A stretch of 64,000 bases of DNA from an uncultured Opitutia bacterium (GTDB lineage: Bacteria; Verrucomicrobiota; Verrucomicrobiia; Opitutales; Opitutaceae): the NCBI GenBank assembly GCA_903896015.1, contig CAITWF010000026.1, positions 47,760-111,759 on the forward strand, in the 5' to 3' direction. A program made the translations under genes and the position numbers. Below, piece after piece: positions 38,420 to 47,384 of the stretch (positions are counted from its first letter, which is position 1; every line of letters begins with the position of its first letter). The notes under the pieces are model-generated. The model made no database searches and was not told the DNA's origin. It saw nothing but the letters and a program-made list of their open reading frames with translations.

Positions 38420-38617
38420 ATGAGTCCCATGCTGCGCCGTCTGCCGTTGTTGTTTCTCGCCCTGCCGCTCGGAGGCTGCATTCACGTCTCCATGGATCCG
38501 ATCCAAGTGCATGCGGTCGTCGATGTGAACGTGAAGGTCGACAAGGCCCTTGATGATTTCTTCGGCGATCTCGACAAGAAGTCCGCCACCCTCGCGCCGA
38601 CTCCGGCCAAATCCTGA
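38420..38617 (+). CDS. ynbE: YnbE-like small lipoprotein
   Basis: A 65-aa lipoprotein with signal peptide ending LPLGGC. The mature part is one beta strand plus short helix (DPIQVHAVVDVNVKVDKALD), as in YnbE, where it caps the YdbH bridge at the outer membrane. ATG 38420 is preferred; ATG 38429 is equally possible. It lies 34 nt after ydbH. Confidence 0.8.
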   Translation: MSPMLRRLPLLFLALPLGGCIHVSMDPIQVHAVVDVNVKVDKALDDFFGDLDKKSATLAPTPAKS

Positions 38618-38627
38618 TTCTCCCGCC

Positions 38628-39008
38628 ATGAAAAATTTATTTTACCGTCTTCTCTTTCTCTCGGTTGCGCTCCTGCTGGGAATCGCGACCGTCACGGCCC
38701 ACGCGGAGGACCTTGGAGCAGTGAAGGCGCGGATGTCCCAGCGGCTGGCGAAACTCGACGAGTTCAAGGCCAAGGGCGTGCTCGGCGAAAACAATCGCGG
38801 TTTCGTCGAGCTTCGCGGCGGCGACACGGCGGCCGGCGATGTCATGGCCGAGGAAAACAAGGATCGCGGTGAAGTTTACGCTGCACTCGCGAAGCAGACT
38901 GGCTCGTCGGCCGAGCAAGTTGGCAAGGTCCGCGCGAAGCAGATTGCCGCCGGCAGCGCGGCCGGAGTGTGGATTCAGCACGAAGACGGTTCGTGGCATC
39001 GGAAGTGA
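38628..39008 (+). CDS. ydbL: YdbL-like periplasmic protein (DUF1318)
   Basis: A 126-aa secreted protein with signal peptide (about 1-25, ending TAHA). The mature part matches the DUF1318 pattern: KARMSQRLAKLDEFKAKGVL, GENNRGFVELRG, EENKDRGEVYAALAKQTG, AEQVGKVRAKQIA, then a terminal W-I-Q-H...W tail. It starts 10 nt after the ynbE stop, completing the ydbH-ynbE-ydbL operon. In E. coli YdbL is an accessory factor of that complex. Confidence 0.85.
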   Translation: MKNLFYRLLFLSVALLLGIATVTAHAEDLGAVKARMSQRLAKLDEFKAKGVLGENNRGFVELRGGDTAAGDVMAEENKDRGEVYAALAKQTGSSAEQVGKVRAKQIAAGSAAGVWIQHEDGSWHRK

Positions 39009-39090
39009 TGCGGCGGCGGCGCGCAAAGGACGTTGCGTCGCACCTGAATTTTCCCATCGTTGCCGGGCGATGGCCTTGCGTTACTTTCCC

Positions 39091-40074
39091 ATGACTTTGC
39101 CCCGCTCATTTCGCGCGATTGCCGCGCTCATTGGTCTCTCCGCCGGCGTGCGCGCCGCGGAATTTTCGCCTGCGATCGTCTACGACATGGGCGGAAAGTT
39201 CGACCGTTCATTCAACCAGTCTGCCTACAACGGCGCGGAAAAATTCAAGAAGGACACCGGTATCGCCTACCGCGAGTTCGAGGTGACCAACGCCGCCCAA
39301 CGCGAACAGGCGTTCACGCAGTTCGCCCGGCGCGGCGCGACGATTATCGTCGGCACCGGCTTCACGCAGGCCTCCGCGATCGAGAAGGTCGCGAAGCAGT
39401 TTCCGAATGTGAAGTTCGCTATCATCGATGCCGTCGTCGACCTGCCGAACGTGCTCTCGATCAATTTTCGCGAGCAGGAATCGTCGTTTCTCTGCGGCAT
39501 GGCGGCAGCGCTCGTCTCGAAGACTGGAAAAATTGGTTTCGTTGGCGGCATGGACATTCCGCTGATTCGGAAATTCGGCCTCGGCTACGCGGAGGGCGCG
39601 AAATACGTGAACTCGTCGATGGAAGTTTTTCAAAACATGACCGGCACGACGCCGGCCGCGTGGAACGATCCGACGAAGGGCGCGGAGCTCGCGAAAAGCC
39701 AGTTCGGCCGCGGCGCCGACGTGGTGTTTCACGCCGCCGGCGGCACCGGGCTCGGCGTGATGCAGGCGGCGAAGGACGCGGGCCTCCTCAGCATCGGCTG
39801 CGACAGCAACCAGAACTACATTCATCCGGGCAGCGTGCTGACGTCGGCCGTCAAGCGGGTCGACAACGCTGTCTACAAAGTTTTCACCGATGCCAAAAAC
39901 GGCACGTGGAAGGGCGGCCAGATTTACCTCGGCCTCGCCGAGCAGGGCGTGGACTTCGCCCTCGACGAAAACAACCGCAAGCTGATCACCCCCGAGATCG
40001 AGGCGAAGTTGGACGCTGCGAAGGCCGACATCATCGCGGGCAAAATCAAGGTCACGGAATACAAGGCGCAGTAA
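39091..40074 (+). CDS. BMP/Med-family ABC transporter substrate-binding protein (nucleoside type)
   Basis: Periplasmic solute-binding protein of 327 aa with signal peptide (about 1-22, ending GVRA). BMP-family landmarks: VYDMGGKFDRSFNQSAYNGAE cut here as VYDMGGKFDRSFNQSAYNG, IIVGTGFTQASAIEKVA, INFREQESSFLCGMAAAL, GKIGFVGGMDIPLI and DVVFHAAGGTGLGVMQAAKD (final segment about residue 215). Members bind purine nucleosides. ATG 39091 is preferred; ATG 39070 would add seven residues. First gene of a four-gene transporter operon. Confidence 0.93.
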   Translation: MTLPRSFRAIAALIGLSAGVRAAEFSPAIVYDMGGKFDRSFNQSAYNGAEKFKKDTGIAYREFEVTNAAQREQAFTQFARRGATIIVGTGFTQASAIEKVAKQFPNVKFAIIDAVVDLPNVLSINFREQESSFLCGMAAALVSKTGKIGFVGGMDIPLIRKFGLGYAEGAKYVNSSMEVFQNMTGTTPAAWNDPTKGAELAKSQFGRGADVVFHAAGGTGLGVMQAAKDAGLLSIGCDSNQNYIHPGSVLTSAVKRVDNAVYKVFTDAKNGTWKGGQIYLGLAEQGVDFALDENNRKLITPEIEAKLDAAKADIIAGKIKVTEYKAQ

Positions 40075-40080
40075 TCTGCC

Positions 40081-41643
40081 GTGTGTCCGCCCGCGACAGA
40101 CTCGACTGTGACCGGGGGAACGGCGCCCGCGCTTGAGCTGCGCGGCATCGACAAGCGCTTCGGCACGGTGCACGCGAATCGCGGCATCTCTCTGAGCGTC
40201 GCGCGCGGCAGCGTGCACGGGCTCATCGGTGAGAACGGCGCTGGGAAGTCCACGCTGATGAACATCGTCTACGGCTTTCACCAGCCGGACGTGGGAGAGA
40301 TTCTTGTTGGTGGCCGCCGCGTGCACATCGCCGCACCGCACGATGCGATCGCGGCGGGTATCGGCATGGTGCACCAGCACTTCATGCTGGTGGAGAATTT
40401 TACGGTGCTGGAAAACGTCGTGCTCGGTGTGGAGCAGGGCGCGGTGCTGGCGCGCAGTCTTGCGCACGCGCGCGGTGAACTCGAAAAGCTCGCACGCGAC
40501 TACGGACTCGACGTGCCGCTCGATACCGTGGTTTCCGAACTGCCCGTCGGCGTGCAGCAGCGTGTGGAAATTCTGAAAGCGCTCTACCGTCGTGCGGAGA
40601 TCCTGATTCTCGACGAGCCGACCGCCGTGCTCACGCCGCAGGAGGCGGACGCGTTGTTCAAGATGCTCGGCCGCCTGCGTGCCGAGGGCAAAGCCGTGAT
40701 TCTCGTCACGCACAAGCTGCGCGAAATCATGGCCGTCACCGATCGGGTGACGGTGATGCGGCAGGGCGCGGTGGTGGGCGAGGTCGCGACGCGCGATACC
40801 TCGCCGCGCGAACTTGCGGAAAAAATGGTCGGCCGTGCCGTGCTGCTCCGCGTCGAAAAGGCCCCGGCCAAGCCTGGCGAGCCGTTGCTCGCTGTCCGCG
40901 ATCTCGAGGTGCGCGATCGGCTGGGCGTCGCGCGCGTGAAGGGCGTGAGTTTCGATCTGCGGGCCGGAGAGATTGTCGGCGTTGCCGGCGTGTCGGGCAA
41001 CGGCCAGAGCGAACTCCTTGAAGCGCTCGCGGGCATCCGCGCGCCGGCACGTGGGGCGATCACGCTCGGCGGCCACGACCTTGTCGCGCAAAATTTCGGC
41101 CCGCGCGAACGCCGCCGGCTCGGGCTCGCGCACGTGCCCGAGGATCGGTTGCGGATGGGTGTCGTCACGAAGTTCTCCGCGGAGGACAATGCGATCCTCG
41201 GATATCAGGATCGCGCCGACTATCAGCGGGGGCCGCTGCTGAACCGCGCGTCGATTCGCGCTGACTGCGAAAAGAAAATGACGGCGCACGACGTGCGGCC
41301 GGCGCTGCCGTTGCTGCGGATCTCGGCGTTTTCGGGCGGCAACCAGCAAAAGCTCGTCCTCGCCCGCGAGATCGATTGCGACCCGCAGGTGCTGCTGATC
41401 GGGCAGCCGACGCGCGGGGTCGACATCGGCGCGATCGAATTCATTCACAAGAAACTCGTAGCGCTCCGCGACGCGGGGAAGGCGCTGTTGATCGTGTCGG
41501 TCGAACTTGAGGAAATCCTCGGCCTCGCCGATCGGATCCTTGTGATGAACAACGGAGAAATCGTCGGCGAACTCGCGCGGGCCGACGCCAATGAGGAAAA
41601 AATCGGCCTGATGATGGCGGGCGTAAAGGAGGCGCACGCGTGA
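40081..41643 (+). CDS. ABC transporter ATP-binding protein, tandem domains (nucleoside uptake)
   Basis: Cytoplasmic ATPase of 520 aa with two ABC domains, as in BMP-type nucleoside importers. The first has Walker A GENGAGKST (50-58), signature-like LPVGVQQRVEILKA and Walker B ILILDEPTAVL. The second has a degenerate Walker A (GVSGNGQSE, lysine replaced), signature SGGNQQKLVLAREI and the GQPTRGVDIGA D-loop region. GTG start 6 nt after the binding-protein stop; the stop overlaps the first permease start (GTGA). Confidence 0.94.
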   Translation: MCPPATDSTVTGGTAPALELRGIDKRFGTVHANRGISLSVARGSVHGLIGENGAGKSTLMNIVYGFHQPDVGEILVGGRRVHIAAPHDAIAAGIGMVHQHFMLVENFTVLENVVLGVEQGAVLARSLAHARGELEKLARDYGLDVPLDTVVSELPVGVQQRVEILKALYRRAEILILDEPTAVLTPQEADALFKMLGRLRAEGKAVILVTHKLREIMAVTDRVTVMRQGAVVGEVATRDTSPRELAEKMVGRAVLLRVEKAPAKPGEPLLAVRDLEVRDRLGVARVKGVSFDLRAGEIVGVAGVSGNGQSELLEALAGIRAPARGAITLGGHDLVAQNFGPRERRRLGLAHVPEDRLRMGVVTKFSAEDNAILGYQDRADYQRGPLLNRASIRADCEKKMTAHDVRPALPLLRISAFSGGNQQKLVLAREIDCDPQVLLIGQPTRGVDIGAIEFIHKKLVALRDAGKALLIVSVELEEILGLADRILVMNNGEIVGELARADANEEKIGLMMAGVKEAHA

Positions 41644-42755
41644 GCGCGCCTCGCAAGTTGCCGCGGTGGGCGGAACTCGGGTTGCTGCCGCTCGTAAATC
41701 TTTTGGCGGCACTGATTTTGTCGGGCGTCGTGGTGAAAATTCTTGGCGAAAGTCCGTGGGCGGCGTGCAAGCTCATGCTCGCGGGTTCGCTCGGCACGCA
41801 GGATGGCATCGGCTACACGCTCTACTACGCGACGAACTTCATGTTCACCGGTCTTGCGGTCGCCGTCGCGTATCACGCCGGGCTCTTCAACATCGGTGGC
41901 GAGGGACAGGCCTACATCGGTGGACTCGGCAGCGGGCTCGTCGCGCTGTGGCTTGGCGATCGCGCGCCGTTTGCGGTCGTGCTGCCATGCGCGATTCTCG
42001 GCAGCGCGAGCTTCGGCGCGGCGTGGGCATTTATTCCGGCGTGGCTGCAGGCCCGTCGCGGCAGTCACATCGTGATCACGACGATCATGTTCAACTTCAT
42101 CGGAGCGGCGCTGATGACTTACTTGCTCGTCAACGTGCTGATTAAACCCGGCCAACAGTCCCCGGAGACGCGCGAGTTTGGCGCGGGGGCGTTCATGCCG
42201 CTGGCGAGCGACGTGCTCGCGAAGGTCGGGATCACGTTTGCGGCGACGCCGCTCAATTTCGCGTTCGTGCTCGCGCTGCTGGCGGCGGTGCTGGTGTGGG
42301 TGCTCGTGTGGCGCACGCGCTGGGGCTACGCGATACGCGTGGCGGGGCAGAATCAGTCGGCGGCGGTGTATGCGGGCATCTCGCCGCCGCGGATCATCGT
42401 GCAGGCCATGCTGCTCTCCGGTGCGCTTGCCGGCTGTCTCGGGCTCAACGAACTGCTCGGTGCGCAGCACCGTATCCTAATCGATTGTCCGGGCGGCGCG
42501 GGCTTTGTCGGGATCGCCGTGGCGCTCATGGGGCGCAACCACCCGGTGGGGATTTTCCTCGCGGCCGTGCTGTTCGGCGCGCTGGCGCAGGGTGGTTCGC
42601 AGCTCTCGTTCGACATGCCAAAGATCAATCGCGACATGGTCGTCGTGATTCAAGGACTCGTGATTTTGTTCTGCGGCGCGCTGGAAAATATGTTTCGTGT
42701 GCCGCTCGCGGCGATGCTCTCGCCGTTCGCAAAGAAGCAGAAGCCGGCGGCCTAA
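41640..42755 (+). CDS. ABC transporter permease 1 (nucleoside uptake)
   Basis: Polytopic membrane protein of 371 aa with about ten hydrophobic segments, BPD_transp_2 family. Typical stretches: GLFNIGGEGQAYIGGLGSGL (about 81-100), GSHIVITTIMFNFIGAALM (about 141-159) and IAVALMGRNHPVGIFLAAVL. GTG start overlapping the ATPase stop codon, so translationally coupled. It pairs with the next permease to form the membrane channel. Confidence 0.92.
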   Translation: MSAPRKLPRWAELGLLPLVNLLAALILSGVVVKILGESPWAACKLMLAGSLGTQDGIGYTLYYATNFMFTGLAVAVAYHAGLFNIGGEGQAYIGGLGSGLVALWLGDRAPFAVVLPCAILGSASFGAAWAFIPAWLQARRGSHIVITTIMFNFIGAALMTYLLVNVLIKPGQQSPETREFGAGAFMPLASDVLAKVGITFAATPLNFAFVLALLAAVLVWVLVWRTRWGYAIRVAGQNQSAAVYAGISPPRIIVQAMLLSGALAGCLGLNELLGAQHRILIDCPGGAGFVGIAVALMGRNHPVGIFLAAVLFGALAQGGSQLSFDMPKINRDMVVVIQGLVILFCGALENMFRVPLAAMLSPFAKKQKPAA

Positions 42756-42757
42756 CG

Positions 42758-43732
42758 ATGGAAACCTACACGCTCATCGTACTCACCCTCGCGGCGACGA
42801 TTCGCGTTGCGACGCCGCTGCTGCTCGCGGCGCTGGCCGGCATGTTTTCCGAGCGATCGGGCGTCGTCGATCTCGGGCTCGAGGGCAAAATGCTCGGGGC
42901 GGCGTTTGCGTCGGCGGCCGTGTCCGCGGTGACGGGTTCGGCGTGGGCGGGGCTTGGCGCGGGTGTCGCGGCGGCGGTCGTGCTCGCGCTCCTGATCGCG
43001 TTTGCCACGATCACGCATCGTGGCGATCAGGTCGTCGCGGCGGTCGCGATCAACATCATGGTCGCGGGGCTCGGTCCGACGCTCGCGCTCGCGTGGTTCA
43101 ACATCGGCGGCCAGACGCCGCAGCTCGACCTGCCGGGCCAGCGGTTTCTCGCGCTTGTATGGCCGTGGGAGCATGTGGCGCGCGAGCATCCGTTTCCGGG
43201 TCTGCTCTACGCGGAGCTGTTGAGCGGACACAACCTCGTCGTCTATTTCGCGGCGGCGCTCGTGCCGTTCAGCGCGTGGGTTTTGTATCGCACACGCTTC
43301 GGTCTGCGGTTGCGGGCCGTCGGTGAAAATCCGCTCGCGGTTGACACGGCGGGCATTTCGGTTGCCGGCCTGCGTTACCAAGCGGTGGTGATTTCCGGGA
43401 TGCTGTGCGGCGTCGCCGGGACGTATCTTTCGACGGCGGCGAGCGCGGGTTTCACGCGCGACATGACGGCGGGCAAGGGTTACCTCGCGCTCGCGGCGCT
43501 GATCTTCGGCAAGTGGAAACCGTATCCGACGCTCGGCGCGTGTCTGCTCTTCGCGTTCACCGACGCGCTCGCGGTGCGGCTGCAAGGCACGCCGCTGCCA
43601 ATCGTCGGTGTGATCCCGGTGCAGTTCATCCTCGCGCTGCCCTATGTGCTGACCGTGCTGCTTCTGGCGGGCTTCGTCGGCAAGGCTGTCGCGCCGGCCG
43701 CGATTGGCGTGCCTTACTCAAAAGAAAAATAA
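42758..43732 (+). CDS. ABC transporter permease 2 (nucleoside uptake)
   Basis: Polytopic membrane protein of 324 aa, BPD_transp_2 family, paralogous to the upstream permease. It opens with the usual TPLLLAALAGMFSERSGVV and GLEGKMLGAAF motifs, and later shows HRGDQVVAAVAINIMVAGL and RAVGENPLAVDTAGISV. ATG 42758 lies 2 nt after the first permease's stop codon; the frame stays open far upstream but that part is only the antisense of the other permease's reading. Confidence 0.93.
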   Translation: METYTLIVLTLAATIRVATPLLLAALAGMFSERSGVVDLGLEGKMLGAAFASAAVSAVTGSAWAGLGAGVAAAVVLALLIAFATITHRGDQVVAAVAINIMVAGLGPTLALAWFNIGGQTPQLDLPGQRFLALVWPWEHVAREHPFPGLLYAELLSGHNLVVYFAAALVPFSAWVLYRTRFGLRLRAVGENPLAVDTAGISVAGLRYQAVVISGMLCGVAGTYLSTAASAGFTRDMTAGKGYLALAALIFGKWKPYPTLGACLLFAFTDALAVRLQGTPLPIVGVIPVQFILALPYVLTVLLLAGFVGKAVAPAAIGVPYSKEK

Positions 43733-43749
43733 ACTAGCCTCGACCACCG

Positions 43750-44280
43750 ATGACGATCCACGAACGCCTGAAACAACACCTCGCGAAAGCGCCCGACGTT
43801 TCGCTCGCACTGTTCGTGGCTAAAAACGCCACGGTTGTCGGCGACGTCGCCCTCGGTGCGCAATCGAGCGTCTTTTACGGTGCAGTGCTGCGCGGCGATA
43901 TCGCGCGCATCGTGGTAGGCGAGGGAAGCAACATTCAGGACAACGCGGTCGTTCACCTCGCCGACGAGCTCGATGCAGTCATCGGTGCATGGTGCACGAT
44001 TGGTCACGCGGCGATCGTTCACGCATGCACGATCGAGGACGAATGTTTGATCGGGATGGGCGCGACCGTGCTTGACGGCGCGCGGATCGGCGCGCGGAGC
44101 ATCGTCGGGGCGAACTCGCTGGTGCCGCAGCGCTTCACGTGTCCGCCGGGCTCGATGGTTTATGGCTCTCCGGCGAAGGTGGTGCGCGCGCTTACCGCTG
44201 AGGAGCAAGCGGGCCTGCGGCGCTGGGCGGAGAAATACGTTGAGGTAGCGAAGGCGCATATTGCGCTGGCGGCGGGCTGA
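43750..44280 (+). CDS. Gamma-carbonic-anhydrase-family protein (left-handed beta helix)
   Basis: A 176-aa hexapeptide-repeat protein forming a trimer with metal sites between subunits. The repeats run about 25-130. The three metal histidines fit VVHLAD (about 74), IGHAAIVHAC (about 91 and 96). The C-terminal helix (ALTAEEQAGLRRWAEKYVEV) packs on the trimer. YrdA/PaaY-like length; real carbonic anhydrase activity is not guaranteed in this subgroup. It lies 17 nt after the nucleoside transporter operon and may be cotranscribed. Confidence 0.9.
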   Translation: MTIHERLKQHLAKAPDVSLALFVAKNATVVGDVALGAQSSVFYGAVLRGDIARIVVGEGSNIQDNAVVHLADELDAVIGAWCTIGHAAIVHACTIEDECLIGMGATVLDGARIGARSIVGANSLVPQRFTCPPGSMVYGSPAKVVRALTAEEQAGLRRWAEKYVEVAKAHIALAAG

Positions 44281-44373
44281 GGGACCGGAGGAAATGCGGC
44301 GAGCGTTTCGCAAGATCTGCGCAGCGGCAGGGCGGTTTGGGCGGTAGACTCGGACTCGAAGGAGACCTGTCCC

Positions 44374-44607
44374 ATGAAACACAATGTCGGTTCCTACGAT
44401 GCGGCCTATCGGGCCGTGCTCGGTTTCGCACTCATCGCCGTCGGTCATTACTATCGCACATGGTGGGGTTTGGTTGGACTGGTGCCGCTGCTGACTGCCG
44501 CGATTTCGTTCTGTCCGCTCTACTGCCTGTTCCACTTCGACACGAGCCCGCAGGACGACTACGACGATCGTCACCTGCCGCCGCCGTCCAAGACGAAAAA
44601 CGTGTAA
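44374..44607 (+). CDS. Small two-helix membrane protein, DUF2892 (YgaP-like)
   Basis: A 77-aa protein. NVGSYDAAYRAVLGFAL opens the DUF2892 domain, the second helix ends in SFCPLYCLFHFDTS, the usual CPLY motif. The C-terminal 18 residues are hydrophilic (QDDYDDRHLPPPSK). An upstream GGAGAC serves as a plausible ribosome-binding site, 11 nt before ATG. Its last 37 bp overlap the 3' end of folA on the other strand. Confidence 0.85.
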   Translation: MKHNVGSYDAAYRAVLGFALIAVGHYYRTWWGLVGLVPLLTAAISFCPLYCLFHFDTSPQDDYDDRHLPPPSKTKNV

Positions 44608-45077
44608 CGCCAGTTCGCGTCCGCGCTTTCGCGTCGCGACACTTCGCGCCACGCGAGGTGTCGCCATTCCGGCATAAACGTATCGCCGGCGACCTCAGCG
44701 TGCACCGAGGTTAGATGCAGGCGCAGGGCTCGCGTGGGCGCGAGTGCGAGCGTTTCCCGGTAGATGCGTTCGCCGCCACAAATCATGATTTCGCCGGGGA
44801 GCGTCTCGGCGAGTGCGAGCGCCTCGGCGAGCGATCCCGCGACGTGCACTCCGGGCCTCGCCAGCGATCGATCACGTGTGATCACGATGGGTCGGCGGCC
44901 ATCGAAAGTTACGCGTGGCCAGGTCTCAAAACATATGCGCCCCAGCACGATGATCTTCCCCACGGTCTCGGCTTGAAAGTAGGCGAGGTCTTCCGGGATG
45001 CGCCACGGTAGCTTGCGTTCCCGACCGATCGTGCGGTTCTCCGCGCAGGCGACGATGAGGTGCAGGAGTTTCGGCAT
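44571..45077 (-). CDS. folA: Dihydrofolate reductase
   Basis: NADPH-dependent enzyme of 168 aa making tetrahydrofolate. Conserved features: LHLIVACAENRTIGRERKLP then WRIPEDLAYFQAETVGK (catalytic Glu at about 30 in IPEDL), IIVLGRICFETWP, and ICGGERIYRETL (cofactor site). The variant GRICFETW instead of GRKT(W/Y)ES is unusual but keeps size and spacing. ATG 45077 gives the canonical N-terminus; the frame is open upstream to 45371, overlapping the divergent ald. Confidence 0.92.
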   Translation of the reverse strand: MPKLLHLIVACAENRTIGRERKLPWRIPEDLAYFQAETVGKIIVLGRICFETWPRVTFDGRRPIVITRDRSLARPGVHVAGSLAEALALAETLPGEIMICGGERIYRETLALAPTRALRLHLTSVHAEVAGDTFMPEWRHLAWREVSRRESADANWRYTFFVLDGGGR

Positions 45078-45183
45078 GGCGTGGTTTATTAGCGAAGGCT
45101 GATGCGATAGAAGCGAGGGCGAAGAGTGGGTCGCACTGCGCTTCCGGCGTTGCCAAGTTTGCGCCGCCACGTTTTCTCGGCGC

Positions 45184-46275
45184 ATGACAATCGGAGTCCC
45201 CAAAGAAATCAAAATCGGCGAGACACGTGTCTCAATGACCCCGAGCCTCTGCCGCCGCTGCGTTTCGCTCGGTGCCAAAGTGCTTATCCAAAAGTCCGCC
45301 GGCCTCACCGCCGGCTTCACTGACGACGAATATCGCGCCGCCGGCGCGACGCTCGTGGGTGCTGCGGCCAAGGTCTGGCGCGCTGCTGACCTTATCCTGA
45401 AAGTGAAGGAGCCGCTCCCGGCCGAATACGGTCTGCTGCAGGATGGCCAGACGATTTTTACCTACCTGCACCTCGCGGCGGGGCCGGAGTTGGCGAAGGT
45501 GTTGTTGAAGAAAAAAATTCTCGGCATCGCCTACGAAACGGTCGAAGGCGCGGACGGTCAGTTCCCGCTGCTCAAGCCGATGTCGCAGATTGCCGGCCGC
45601 CTCTCGATCCAGATCGGGGCGTATTTCCTCCAGTCGCAACACGGCGGCTCGGGCGTGCTGCTGGGCGGCATTCCCGGCACGATGCCGGGCCACGTCGTCG
45701 TCGTTGGTGCCGGCAACTCCGGTGCGCACGCAGTGCAGATGGCAGCGGGCATGGGTGCGCGCGTGACCGTGCTTGATCTCGACACGCGCAAACTTGAGGC
45801 GCTCGACACCGAATATCGCGGCCGAATTGTGACGCTCATGTCGAACCCGGCTAACATCGATGCCGAGGTTGCCGATGCCGATCTTTTGATTGGTGCCGTG
45901 CTGATTCCCGCGGCGAAGGCCCCGATCGTGGTGTCGAGCAAGACGGTCGCGAAGATGCGCCCGGGCAGCGTGATCGTCGACATCGCGATCGATCAGGGCG
46001 GCTGCATCGAAAGTGTGCATTCCACTTCGCACGAGAAACCAGTCTACGAAAAACATGGTGTGATCCACTACGCGGTGCCGAATATGCCCGCGCTGGTCGG
46101 TCGCACGTCGACTCTTGGCCTCACCCAGGCGACCGAGCCATACGTCGCGATGCTCGTGCAAAAGGGCATCGAGCGCGCGCTGGCCGAGCACCATGGCTTG
46201 CAGCGCGGCGTAAATACCGAAGGCGGCAAGATCGTATATCCGGCGGTGGCCAAGGCGCTCGGCTATTTGAAGTGA
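45184..46275 (+). CDS. ald: Alanine dehydrogenase
   Basis: NAD-dependent enzyme of 363 aa interconverting L-alanine and pyruvate plus ammonia. Signatures: MTIGVPKEIKIGETRVSMTP, the substrate-site region LILKVKEPLPAEYGLL (Lys about 74), the dinucleotide motif HVVVVGAGNSGAHAVQMAAG, and PGSVIVDIAIDQGGC with the catalytic Asp. Its stop overlaps the next gene's GTG by 4 nt. Confidence 0.96.
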   Translation: MTIGVPKEIKIGETRVSMTPSLCRRCVSLGAKVLIQKSAGLTAGFTDDEYRAAGATLVGAAAKVWRAADLILKVKEPLPAEYGLLQDGQTIFTYLHLAAGPELAKVLLKKKILGIAYETVEGADGQFPLLKPMSQIAGRLSIQIGAYFLQSQHGGSGVLLGGIPGTMPGHVVVVGAGNSGAHAVQMAAGMGARVTVLDLDTRKLEALDTEYRGRIVTLMSNPANIDAEVADADLLIGAVLIPAAKAPIVVSSKTVAKMRPGSVIVDIAIDQGGCIESVHSTSHEKPVYEKHGVIHYAVPNMPALVGRTSTLGLTQATEPYVAMLVQKGIERALAEHHGLQRGVNTEGGKIVYPAVAKALGYLK

Positions 46276-47384
46276 GTCAGGCGCGCAGCGCTCTGCGGGT
46301 GTGGTTGCCGCGATGGCTGCTCATCGGGGTGAACATGGGAGTGCTCGCGCCGGCGTTGGCAGCGAAGGACACTTGGCTTCGCGTCAGCGCGCCCGAGTTT
46401 ACCTTGATCACGTCATTGCCCCAGCGCGACGCGGTCGCCTGGGCCGGCGAGTTTTCGCAATACGTCGCGGCGATGCGGAGTTTTTTCAAGAACGGGAATC
46501 GGGAACTGGCGCCGCTCACGGTCGTCATTTTCTCCCGCGAGCGCGATTTCGAGAAATACCGCCCGCTTGGCGCGGACGGTCGACCCCAGTTGATGGCCGG
46601 ATTCTTCTCTCGCCAGCCGTCGTGGGCGATTGCCGGACTCGCCAGCTTAAATTCCCCGGAGGATGTGCGCCGGACAATTTTTCACGAGGGCGTCCATTGG
46701 TTCTTGAGCCAAAACGATCGAGTGAATCCGGTCTGGCTGGATGAAGGTTTGGCGGAAGTTTTTTCGACGTTCCGCGCGACCAAAACCGACGCGGAATGGG
46801 GCCGCGCAATCGACGAACATGTGGCGCTGTTACGACTGAATGATAACGTGTCGCTGAAGGACGCGCTTTTCGCCGCGCACGGCGACTTGTTCGGTGACGA
46901 CTCTCTGCGCACAAGCTTTGTTTACGCGAAGTCTTGGGAGTTTGCGCATTTTGTGATTTTTGGGCAGCACGACATTCCGCGCGATGCCTTGGGCAAATAT
47001 GCGCAGCTGCTTTCGCAGGCGATAACGCCAGACCAGGCGTTTACCCGCGCATTCGGCAAGACATATGACCAGATGGACAAGCTCCTCGACGGCTACCTGC
47101 GCGGCGGTCGCTACCACATTGCGCGCCAGCCTTTAACCAAGGTTGATCCGCCGAAAATCGCTCCGGCACCGCCGTTTGAGGTCGAGTTTGCGCTCTCACG
47201 GCTGGCGTTGGTCGCTCATCGAAATCGCTCGCCATCGAACATGCGCGCGGCGCGATCGCACTGGCGGACGCCGACCCCCGCGGGCACGAGGCGCTCGGCT
47301 ATGCGCTCAAGGACGATGGGGACGTCCCGGGAGCGCTCGTGGAATTTACCCGGGCGAAGACCTGCGGTTCGCGCGACAGCATGA
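46272..47384 (+). CDS. Secreted gluzincin-type peptidase domain, N-terminal part of a frameshifted gene
   Basis: Signal peptide (about 1-31, ending PALAAK), then a DUF1570-like zinc peptidase domain: FHEGVHWFL with HEGVH at 138-142 and the third-ligand region NPVWLDEGLAEVF (about 151-163). The helix-rich domain continues to about residue 310. After FEVEFALSRLALVAHR the frame becomes Arg/Ser/Pro-rich and non-protein-like, while sensible TPR sequence (SLAIEHARGAIALADADP) appears in the next frame. A single -1 type shift near 47205-47225 joins it to the following entry; the intact protein would be about 610 aa. Substrate unknown. Confidence 0.75.
   Translation: MSQARSALRVWLPRWLLIGVNMGVLAPALAAKDTWLRVSAPEFTLITSLPQRDAVAWAGEFSQYVAAMRSFFKNGNRELAPLTVVIFSRERDFEKYRPLGADGRPQLMAGFFSRQPSWAIAGLASLNSPEDVRRTIFHEGVHWFLSQNDRVNPVWLDEGLAEVFSTFRATKTDAEWGRAIDEHVALLRLNDNVSLKDALFAAHGDLFGDDSLRTSFVYAKSWEFAHFVIFGQHDIPRDALGKYAQLLSQAITPDQAFTRAFGKTYDQMDKLLDGYLRGGRYHIARQPLTKVDPPKIAPAPPFEVEFALSRLALVAHRNRSPSNMRAARSHWRTPTPAGTRRSAMRSRTMGTSRERSWNLPGRRPAVRATA

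Noticed and set aside
39208..41712. 834-codon leftward open frame antisense to the BMP transporter genes
   Set aside because: Composition is typical of antisense reading, no domain seen, and it covers two clearly real genes.
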